Of a stretch of DNA of 64,000 bases, positions 56,598 through 64,000 are shown in pieces. A program made the translations under genes and the position numbers. Source of the DNA: Opitutaceae bacterium (lineage in GTDB: Bacteria; Verrucomicrobiota; Verrucomicrobiia; Opitutales; Opitutaceae); NCBI GenBank assembly GCA_003151495.1, contig PLXR01000015.1, forward strand, positions 28,546 to 92,545, read 5' to 3'. The notes beneath the pieces are model-generated. The model saw only the letters and a program-made list of their open reading frames with translations, searched no databases and was not told where the DNA came from. Positions within the stretch are counted from its first letter, which is position 1. Each line of letters opens with the position of its first letter.

Positions 56598-59500
56598 TCA
56601 CCCCTGCGCCGTCAGTCCGTTGTGGACCGCGATTGCCAGCTCGTCGTTGGTGAACGGCTTCGACAGCAGTGAGACATTGCCGATCTGTGCGAGCTTCTCC
56701 GGAGAGATACGCGAGAAATAGCCAGACATGATCACCACCGGCAGCAGGGGCGCCACCAGCCGGGCCTCGGAGGCCAGGTCGATTCCCTTCATGATGGGCA
56801 TCGTCTGGTCGGTCAGAAGAAGAGAGAATTCACTCGGGTTCCGGCGCAGTGACTCGAGGCAGTTGACCGGCGAATCGAAGGAGGCGACCCGGTAGCCGAG
56901 CTTCCGCAGGGCTATCTCGGAAAGACTGCGCACGATGTCCTCGTCGTCCACCATCGCGACGAGCTGGCCCGTGCCGCGGGGCACCGAGTCATCCAAGACG
57001 TCAATCCCCAGGGCCTCGGACCTGGGCACCTCTGGAAGGTAGATGGTGAACGTCGTCCCTTGGTTCACGGAACTCTCCACGGAGATTGATCCCTGGTGCG
57101 CCTGGATGATGCCGTGCACGACGGAAAGCCCGAGGCCCGTGCCCTGGCCGACCTCCTTCGTCGTGAAGAAGGGGTCGAATATCCTCCTGCTCGTCTCCTC
57201 GTCCATCCCGTGACCGGTGTCTCGGAAAGCGAGCCTGAGGAAACGCCCCGGCTCCTTCTGGTTGAGGGCCTGCGCCTGGGCTTCTTCGAGCCTCACCGAG
57301 GCGAGGCCGATGTGCATTGTCCCTCCGTCGGCCCGCATGGCGTGCGCGGCGTTCGACCCCAGGTTCAGCAGCACCTGGTGAAGCTGGGTGGCGTCGGCTA
57401 GCACCCGGCCGCATCCAGCCTCCACCGCAACCTCGATCCGGACGGTGGCCGGGACCGTAGCCCGCAGGAACCGGCCCGCGTCCTCGACAAGTTGCCCCAT
57501 GTCCACGGGCATCCGCTCGGTCCCCGTCTGCCTTGAGAACGCGAGTATGTGGTCGATCAGCTCCCGTGCGCGCAGGCTGGCCTCCCTCGCGGAACTCAGG
57601 AACTCCCGGACGGGATCTCCCTCCGGGATCGTCTCAAGAGCCAGTTCCTGGTATCCGAGTATGCCGGTCAGAAGGTTGTTGAAATCGTGAGCTATGCCGC
57701 CAGCCAGCGTGCCGAGCGTCTCCATCTTCTGTGCCTGGAAGAGCTGGCCCTCCAGGTGGCGCCGCATCTCCTCGGCGTCACGCCTCGCGGTGATGTCCTG
57801 GAAGGCCCCGTATACGCGCGAGGCCTTGCCGTCCCTAGTCTGGGACCTCCCGAGTATGCGTACCCACAGCTTGTGGCCTCGAGCCGTGGACATCGGAAGC
57901 TCAAGGTCGAACCCGGATCCCGCCTCCGCTGCGTTCCTCATGGCCTCGGCAAGCGTCTCCCTTGCCTGGCCCGGATAGAATTCCACCGCCTTCTCAAGCG
58001 TCGGCTCATAGCCGAGGTCGACCTCGTGGATGCGGAACATCTCCGGGGACCATGTCATCTTCGAGGTGCCGACGTCCCACTCCCAGGCTCCGATCTGCGC
58101 CAGGCGGCTGAGCTGAAGGGACATCTCCTCGCCGTGGCGCAAGCGCTCCTCCATCTCCTTCCTGGAGGTGATGTCCGTCATCGTCCCGACGATCCGAAGC
58201 GGCCTTCCATTCGAGTCATAGGCGACGACCTTTCCCCGGTCGAGCACCCAGACCCAATGGCCGGACTTGTGCCAGAGGCGGTATTCGCACTGATACACGG
58301 ATTTGCGCCCCTCCTCGTACACGCCCGACGCCGCCTTGATCACCGGGACGTCCTCCGAGTTCCCCAGTGTCTGCCAGAGCTTCGTCTTTGCGGGCAGCTC
58401 CTCGGGCGCGTAGCCGAGCATCTCCGCGCACCGAGCGCTGCGGTAGATGGCCCCGGTGACGCAGTTGTGGTCCCAGATCCCGTCGTTGTTGCCTGTGATC
58501 GCCAGCTGCCAGCGCTCCTCGGTGATCCGCAACTCCTCCCGCAGGTCGTGCTCGTCCGTGATGTCGCTGTCGAAGCCGACCATGCTGTGCGGCTTGCTGT
58601 CGTCCTCGCGAAGCAGATAGCCGCGTGAGGCGACGAAGCGGACGGCGCCGTCGGGTCGGACGATCCTCACCGTGAAGTCAAGCTGGGTCGCCCCGCTGCG
58701 GAGCGTTCGGTCGATCGCCGCAAGGGCCTTCGGGAGGTCGTCGGGATGGACCCTGTCGTGCCAATCGCGGACCTTGCCGGTGAGTTGGGAACGCTCCACC
58801 CCGAAGATATCGAGCATGCGCTCGTCCCACTGGATCTCGTCGGTCGCGAAATCGTACTTCCAAACCCCGTATCCGGCGGCGTTCAGGACAAAGACAAGGC
58901 GCTGGTTCAGCGCCTGGACCGCCTGCTCGCGCTCGCGGTCCACCGTGATGTCCCTGTTCAGGCCGACCATGCGGACGACCTTTCCCTCGGCGTTGCGGTG
59001 CACGGTGGTGCGGGAGGCGATGTGGCGCACCTGACCGTTGGCCACGACGATCCTGAACTCGCTCTCGGCTATCGGCACGGCCGATGAGCTGTCGTCGTCG
59101 ACCGGACGCAGCCCCTCGCGGTCGTCGGGATGGACGAATGTGAGCCACGTCTCGAGGCGCCCGTCAAATTGGTCCGGGCTGACCCCGTAGATTTCGCACA
59201 GCTTCTTGTCCCAGACCTGGCGGCCCGTCGTGAGGTCCCAGTCGAACACGCCGTAGGCTCCGGCATGGAGTGCCAGCTGCATGCGCTCGGTGGTCTCGTG
59301 CAGCCGCCGGGTGCGCTCGGCAACCTGCATCTCGAGGTTGGCCGCCTGGTGCTGCATGCGGGCGAGCAGGGCATCTCGGGTGCCCTCGGCGTCGCGCCGC
59401 TGCCTGTCGAGGGCCTCCATCTCCTGCAGGAGGGAGGCCACGATCCCGAAGAGGACCACCGATAGGATCAGGACCACGAGGACTGCAAGATCCCCCTGGC

Positions 59501-60230
59501 CCGGAAGCAGGGGAATCAGCCACCAGGCGACGAGCGCGTAGATGATCAGGGGCGCGCTCACGCCGTACACGACGAGGCGCAGGGCTATGAATCCGAGCGA
59601 ATGGGATCGCGAGAAAACCGTCAGAATGGCCGGATTGAAACGCGTCAGCAGGAGGCTGGCCCCTAGAAGGAGGAAGCCGACGACGCTTCCCATCGAAACC
59701 CCCGTCTCGATCGCCCTCGGGTTGACCGCGTAGCCGGTCAGGGTGATAAGGGCGAAGTCGGTCACCAGAAGGGCAAGCCAGTTTGAAAGCGACAGCCAGG
59801 AGCGGCTCTGGATGCGGAGACTTGCGATAGCCAGGCCCGCTATGATGAAGGGCAGGGTGGTCGTGAGCGGGATCTGAGTGGCGCCTGTGCGTTCGCCGTA
59901 GCTGCTTCTGAAGAGCAGGTTGGCCAATCCCGGCTGCTGCCCTGCCAGGAAGGAGACCAGCGAATACGTGGCCAGCAGCGCCACGAGCGCAGCCAGAATC
60001 TGTGCCGCCAAGGACCGAAATCTGTCCTCCTTTCCCTGCATCATGAGGAGGGCCGCCCCGGAAAGCACGAAGCACAGCGCTGAGTTGGGGCTCATCGGGG
60101 ACCACCCTCGGTGAAAGGAACGGAGCAGGTCGATGTGCAGCCACAGGCCCGCCATTGACAGGGCTCCTATGGTGACCGCGAGCGCCGCGGCCAGCGCCGC
60201 GGAATGCCGCAATTTCGTCACTTCGATCAT
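56598..60230 (-). CDS. Hybrid histidine kinase: membrane N-terminus, multiple PAS domains, HisKA/HATPase, C-terminal REC
   Basis: TLAGGIAHDFNNLLTGILGYQELAL...GTGLGLSVVHGIIQAHQGSISVES...LLLTDQTMPIMKG. Confidence 0.93.
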   Translation of the reverse strand: MIEVTKLRHSAALAAALAVTIGALSMAGLWLHIDLLRSFHRGWSPMSPNSALCFVLSGAALLMMQGKEDRFRSLAAQILAALVALLATYSLVSFLAGQQPGLANLLFRSSYGERTGATQIPLTTTLPFIIAGLAIASLRIQSRSWLSLSNWLALLVTDFALITLTGYAVNPRAIETGVSMGSVVGFLLLGASLLLTRFNPAILTVFSRSHSLGFIALRLVVYGVSAPLIIYALVAWWLIPLLPGQGDLAVLVVLILSVVLFGIVASLLQEMEALDRQRRDAEGTRDALLARMQHQAANLEMQVAERTRRLHETTERMQLALHAGAYGVFDWDLTTGRQVWDKKLCEIYGVSPDQFDGRLETWLTFVHPDDREGLRPVDDDSSSAVPIAESEFRIVVANGQVRHIASRTTVHRNAEGKVVRMVGLNRDITVDREREQAVQALNQRLVFVLNAAGYGVWKYDFATDEIQWDERMLDIFGVERSQLTGKVRDWHDRVHPDDLPKALAAIDRTLRSGATQLDFTVRIVRPDGAVRFVASRGYLLREDDSKPHSMVGFDSDITDEHDLREELRITEERWQLAITGNNDGIWDHNCVTGAIYRSARCAEMLGYAPEELPAKTKLWQTLGNSEDVPVIKAASGVYEEGRKSVYQCEYRLWHKSGHWVWVLDRGKVVAYDSNGRPLRIVGTMTDITSRKEMEERLRHGEEMSLQLSRLAQIGAWEWDVGTSKMTWSPEMFRIHEVDLGYEPTLEKAVEFYPGQARETLAEAMRNAAEAGSGFDLELPMSTARGHKLWVRILGRSQTRDGKASRVYGAFQDITARRDAEEMRRHLEGQLFQAQKMETLGTLAGGIAHDFNNLLTGILGYQELALETIPEGDPVREFLSSAREASLRARELIDHILAFSRQTGTERMPVDMGQLVEDAGRFLRATVPATVRIEVAVEAGCGRVLADATQLHQVLLNLGSNAAHAMRADGGTMHIGLASVRLEEAQAQALNQKEPGRFLRLAFRDTGHGMDEETSRRIFDPFFTTKEVGQGTGLGLSVVHGIIQAHQGSISVESSVNQGTTFTIYLPEVPRSEALGIDVLDDSVPRGTGQLVAMVDDEDIVRSLSEIALRKLGYRVASFDSPVNCLESLRRNPSEFSLLLTDQTMPIMKGIDLASEARLVAPLLPVVIMSGYFSRISPEKLAQIGNVSLLSKPFTNDELAIAVHNGLTAQG

Positions 60231-60463
60231 TGAATCAGGGGAAATTTGAAAATCACTGGGGTCGTCCGAAAGGGCAATCTTTATGCAAGATGCGGTGGAT
60301 TAAGGGACATCGGCCCTTTATGGGACTTCAAGAAGTGAAATCTCCGGTCCGGCCGCGGCCGCCCGATCGGCAGGGAACCGGCCGAAGCGGAGGCTTGTCC
60401 GCCAATGGGCGCCGGGGCGGTGCCCTTTGAGCGGCATTGGGTTAGGAATTGGAGCGATTCCCC

Positions 60464-60490
60464 TAAACCGGCGGCTAACAGGGCCGATTG
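60464..60490 (+). promoter_or_regulatory. Sigma28 (FliA)-type promoter for TonB-domain protein / MCP
   Basis: TAAACCGG-N11-GCCGATTG, 15 bp upstream of ATG 60505. Confidence 0.75.
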
Positions 60491-60504
60491 TGCGGGTGCA
60501 GATC

Positions 60505-60852
60505 ATGAAGACCAATATCGCCTTCGTCCTCACCGCGATGCTCGTCGCCTTTGTATCGCCCGTCCGAGCCGACGACGCAACGGAGCCGCCCGTTCCTGTT
60601 CGGACTGTCCGTCCGGATTATCCCGAGGCGATGCGCCGGGATGGGACGGCGGGCGTCGTGACCGTGTCGTGCACCATCGACGAGAAGGGCAATGTGACCG
60701 ACGCCAAGGTGATAAAGACCACCAATAACGCATTTTCCGCGCCGGCTCTGGAGGCACTTGCGCGCTGGAAATTCAAGCCCGCCAAGAAGGCCGGGAACCC
60801 CGTCCCCCTCAAGGTCGCCTTCCCCATCCAGTTCAAGTTGGACCAGGACTAG
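60505..60852 (+). CDS. Exported protein consisting of a stand-alone TonB C-terminal-like domain
   Basis: Signal peptide [85 protein letters not shown]. Confidence 0.88.
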   Translation: MKTNIAFVLTAMLVAFVSPVRADDATEPPVPVRTVRPDYPEAMRRDGTAGVVTVSCTIDEKGNVTDAKVIKTTNNAFSAPALEALARWKFKPAKKAGNPVPLKVAFPIQFKLDQD

Positions 60853-60889
60853 GCGGCTCCTCGAGGGACCCAACCCCCGACTTCCCAAC

Positions 60890-62851
60890 ATGAATTCTGG
60901 CTCACTGACCATCGGGCGCAGGATCGCGATCGGGTTCGCCCTCGCCTTCGTGCTCCTCGCCGTCGTTTCAGCCGTCGCATGGTTCACACTTGGGTCGTCC
61001 GGCCGCAAGCTGGCCCTCTACGCGGGCAGCACTCAGGAGACCAACTCCGCGGCCACCCTTGAGTCCTCGATGCTGGACCTCAAACTCCATGTGAACGAGT
61101 TCCTTGGCAGCCCCAGCGCTGAACACGCGAAGGCGTACCAGGAAGCCAGGCAGACGCTCGACCGCGACCTTGCCAAGGCGGGAAAGCTCATAGAGGAACC
61201 TGAGCGCAGGCGGCAGCTCGATGAGGCGGGAAAGCTCCTCGGCCAGTACGATGGGGCTTTCCAGCACGTCGTCGAGAACTCGGGCCGGCTCGACGCCGTA
61301 GTGCGCGACCAGCTCACCCCGCTCGGCGACTCGATCGCCAAGGGCCTTCAGAAGGTGCTCACGGACGCCAAGAACAACGGCGACATGAACGGAGCATTCA
61401 AGATATCGAATGCGCTCAAGGCGTACTTCGAGTGCAGCAGCCTGGCGAACTCGTTCCTTCTGACGTCACGGGAGGACTTCGCGGACTCAGCGCGTGCGAG
61501 CATCAAGATCGTCGGAACCTCGATAGAGAAGCTTGAGAAGGACCAGGAGGACTTGGTGAAGATGGACGCGTCCCTCAAGGACGAGGAGAAGGACAAGCTC
61601 CTGAAGGGGCTCCGCGCCTCCGTCGAGGACTACCTCCAGGCGCTCCAGTCGGTTGTCGACCTCAGGCACCAGCGCAATGACCTCGTGGGGTCCCAGCTCA
61701 ACATGATAGCGCCCCAGTTCACGGCCGCGCTCGGGCGTGTCCGCCAGTCGGTCATCGGTTTCCAGAGCGAGATTGAGCACCGCGCGCGCACCGATCAGGG
61801 CCGGAATGAGGCCCTGGTGATATCCACGACCGTCATCGGCTTGCTCCTCGGCTTCATCGCCGCCTGGTTCGTCATCCGAGGGATCACCCGGCCGATCTCG
61901 TTCATCGCCGACAAGCTCGCGGACGAGTCGAACCAGACCTATGGCGCGGCCCTCACGGTCGCCGAGGTGAGCAGTTCCATGGCCGACGGCGCAAGCCGCC
62001 AGGCCGCCTCGCTTGAGCAGAGCAGCGCCTCGCTCCACGAGATGGCGAGCATGACCCAGCGCAACTCCGACAGCGCCCAGTCCGCGAAGACCCTTGCGGC
62101 GGAGGCCCGCTCCACGGCCGACGCCGGCGCCCGCGACATGGCGGCGATGAACGGCGCCATGGCCGCGATCCATTCCTCGAGCGCGGAGATATCCAAGATC
62201 ATCAAGACTATCGACGAGATCGCGTTTCAGACCAACATCCTCGCACTCAACGCGGCCGTGGAGGCCGCGAGGGCGGGAGAGGCCGGTGCGGGATTCGCCG
62301 TGGTTGCGGAGGAGGTTCGCAACCTGGCCCAGCGCTCCGCCCAGGCGGCCAAGGAGACGGCGGCGAAGATTGAGGATGCCTCCTCCAAGAGCCAGCAAGG
62401 CGTCGCGATCAGCGGCCAGGTGGCCGCAAGCCTCAATGCCATCGTCGAGCGCATTCGCCAGCTCGACGAGATGGTGGGGGGGATCGCGCAGGCATCGCAT
62501 GAGCAGAGCGAGGGAATCACTCAGCTCAACCAGGCCGTTGCGGGAATGGACCAGATCACCCAGACAAACGCCGGGCTCGCCGAGCAGGCCTCAACCTCTG
62601 CCCAGAAGCTCCAATCGCAGTCTGCCGAGGTCAAGGCCGCCGTCGGCGACCTCATGCGTATGGTCCACGGAGCCTCGGCGAAACAGTCCGAGGAGCAGCC
62701 CGCAGGGGAGCCCCGCGCGGCCCGCGCCTCCCCGGGGCCCACAGTGTCCGCGCACCGGGCGAGCCGGGTAGGCCCGGCCAGGAAGCTCGGCAAGGCGTCC
62801 CGGAACGGGACGAATGGGCACAAGCCCGAGATGCAATTTGTCGATCAATAG
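60890..62851 (+). CDS. Methyl-accepting chemotaxis protein
   Basis: Two TM, signalling hairpin [48 protein letters not shown]. Confidence 0.97.
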   Translation: MNSGSLTIGRRIAIGFALAFVLLAVVSAVAWFTLGSSGRKLALYAGSTQETNSAATLESSMLDLKLHVNEFLGSPSAEHAKAYQEARQTLDRDLAKAGKLIEEPERRRQLDEAGKLLGQYDGAFQHVVENSGRLDAVVRDQLTPLGDSIAKGLQKVLTDAKNNGDMNGAFKISNALKAYFECSSLANSFLLTSREDFADSARASIKIVGTSIEKLEKDQEDLVKMDASLKDEEKDKLLKGLRASVEDYLQALQSVVDLRHQRNDLVGSQLNMIAPQFTAALGRVRQSVIGFQSEIEHRARTDQGRNEALVISTTVIGLLLGFIAAWFVIRGITRPISFIADKLADESNQTYGAALTVAEVSSSMADGASRQAASLEQSSASLHEMASMTQRNSDSAQSAKTLAAEARSTADAGARDMAAMNGAMAAIHSSSAEISKIIKTIDEIAFQTNILALNAAVEAARAGEAGAGFAVVAEEVRNLAQRSAQAAKETAAKIEDASSKSQQGVAISGQVAASLNAIVERIRQLDEMVGGIAQASHEQSEGITQLNQAVAGMDQITQTNAGLAEQASTSAQKLQSQSAEVKAAVGDLMRMVHGASAKQSEEQPAGEPRAARASPGPTVSAHRASRVGPARKLGKASRNGTNGHKPEMQFVDQ

Positions 62852-62931
62852 TCGAGCGTCCACCTCGCGCCCGCCTTGCTGACTTCCGGCGCGGTGCCTG
62901 GGGGCGATCCGATGGAAAGACATACCGACCC

Positions 62932-64000
62932 ATGCGACCCGCCTCCCATGCCTACCGCTGGTCGCTCAGGGCGGCAGCCTGGTTGGGATTCTCCGCCGGC
63001 TTGGCAGCGGTCGCGCTAGGCGCCGGTCTCGCCCGCGTGGATGCGCTCGGCTTCCTGCCGCAGGGCGGCGACTGTCTCCTCGCGTACTCGATCGGGGGGG
63101 CCGCCCTGATGCTTGCGGCCGTTTGTGCAAGGGCGCGGCTGTCGGACAATCCGTGCCTGCGCCTCATCCACGCGCAGAACTCGGCGGGCAAATTCATGAG
63201 GAGGCTGGTCGCCGCCGCGCTCGTCCTGCCTGTCGCCGGTGCGATCGCCGAGCGGCTCTGCGAGGGGCATGGGCTCCATTCGGATATCCGCCTGGGCATC
63301 TTCACGCTCCTCAGGATAGCCGCCCTCTCGGGCATAGGGTTCTATGTCGGCTGGGGAGTCTACCGGAGCGATCTTCGCCGGGACGAAGCCGAGAGGGAGC
63401 TCGCCTCGGCCTTCCGCCAGCTCGAGAGGCAGACCGCGATGCTCCAGCACGAGGTCGCCCGCCGGACCACCGAGCTCTCGCAGGCGCTCAGCTACAACGC
63501 GCGGCTCGCACTTGTCGCAGCCCACACAAACGACGCGGTGGTGATTACGGATCCGTCGGGACGCATCGACTGGGTCAACGAGGGGTTTACCCGCCTCACT
63601 GGCTACACCCTCGAAGAGGCCCGCGGCAGGGACCACAACAATCTGCTGGTCGGCCCGCTCACCGATGCCCGCATCGTTGGGATGGTGGCCGAGCGGTTGG
63701 CGCTGGGGCTGGGCTCGGAGGCCGAGGTGGTCCACTACTCCAAGGACGGCCGGGCCTACTGGAGCGACTTTGAGGTCCACCCCTTCCTCGACTCGTCCGG
63801 CAAGGTCGCGGGCTTCACGGGTTCGGCCACCGACATAAGCGAGCGCAAGGGTGCCGAGGAGCGGCTGCTTGCCTCCAAGGAGGCGGCCGAGCAGCTGAAC
63901 TCCCAGCTTGAGGAGGCGATAGCCCACGCCCAGCAGTCCGCGATGGAGGCCAACCTGGCCAGCCAGGCGAAGAGTTCCTTCCTGGCCACCATGAGCCACG
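62932..64000 (+). CDS. Sensor histidine kinase, 3' truncated by window edge (TM region, PAS, start of HisKA)
   Basis: Open frame to window end (not in supplied ORF list); PAS ...AVVITDPSGRIDWVNEGFTRLTGYTLEEARGR...; SSFLATMSH. Confidence 0.85.
   Translation, partial: MRPASHAYRWSLRAAAWLGFSAGLAAVALGAGLARVDALGFLPQGGDCLLAYSIGGAALMLAAVCARARLSDNPCLRLIHAQNSAGKFMRRLVAAALVLPVAGAIAERLCEGHGLHSDIRLGIFTLLRIAALSGIGFYVGWGVYRSDLRRDEAERELASAFRQLERQTAMLQHEVARRTTELSQALSYNARLALVAAHTNDAVVITDPSGRIDWVNEGFTRLTGYTLEEARGRDHNNLLVGPLTDARIVGMVAERLALGLGSEAEVVHYSKDGRAYWSDFEVHPFLDSSGKVAGFTGSATDISERKGAEERLLASKEAAEQLNSQLEEAIAHAQQSAMEANLASQAKSSFLATMSH

Noticed and set aside
60257-60283. TAAAGATT -35-like octamer upstream of the hybrid kinase (minus strand)
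   Set aside because: Correctly spaced -10 reads CGACCCCA, not GCCGATAA-like; not called as a FliA promoter.
63016-63999. 327-aa minus-strand ORF at right edge
   Set aside because: Plus strand encodes a clear PAS histidine kinase open to the window end; the minus ORF has no motifs.
1-64000. CRISPR arrays, IS elements, prophage genes, tRNA/rRNA
   Set aside because: No regularly spaced repeats, transposase or integrase ORFs, or recognisable tRNA/rRNA sequences were seen on reading.

Overview
GC-rich bacterial chromosomal window that is almost entirely a flagellar and chemotaxis super-cluster. The left edge (about 1-7.5 kb) holds sugar-nucleotide and glycosyltransferase genes abutting a flagellin gene (candidate flagellin glycosylation). 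Next come fliD, a lipoprotein, flgM-like, fliS, fliT-like, an orphan NtrC-type sigma54 activator, cheX, a REC-REC-STAS-like protein, cheW/cheA, an HDOD protein, cheD, an HD-GYP-like regulator, cheB and cheR. The core structural block follows: flgBC-fliEFGHIJ-motE-like-fliK-flgDE-fliLMNOPQR-flhBAF-fliA-motAB and flgFGAHIJN-KL-fliW-csrA-second flagellin. The right edge has a hybrid PAS histidine kinase, a TonB-C-terminal-domain protein with an MCP, and a truncated sensor kinase. The most interesting signals read directly from the DNA are: (i) nine FliA/sigma28-type promoters matching TAAA-N15-GCCGATAA, which delineate a late-gene regulon including an unknown gene and a TonB-domain/MCP pair; (ii) two nearly identical sigma54-type promoters in front of flhB and flgF placed so that the mRNAs would be almost leaderless; (iii) a textbook CsrA-type GGA-in-loop hairpin plus a GGA Shine-Dalgarno in the flagellin 5'UTR, with fliW-csrA in the same window; (iv) several degenerate signalling or GTPase proteins (pseudo-receiver, HD-GYP lacking HD, FlhF with altered Walker A). 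No phage, IS element, CRISPR, rRNA or tRNA was seen. Gene content resembles flagellated Verrucomicrobiota/PVC-type genomes, but that is only an impression. All homology calls are from reading the translations; no searches were run.
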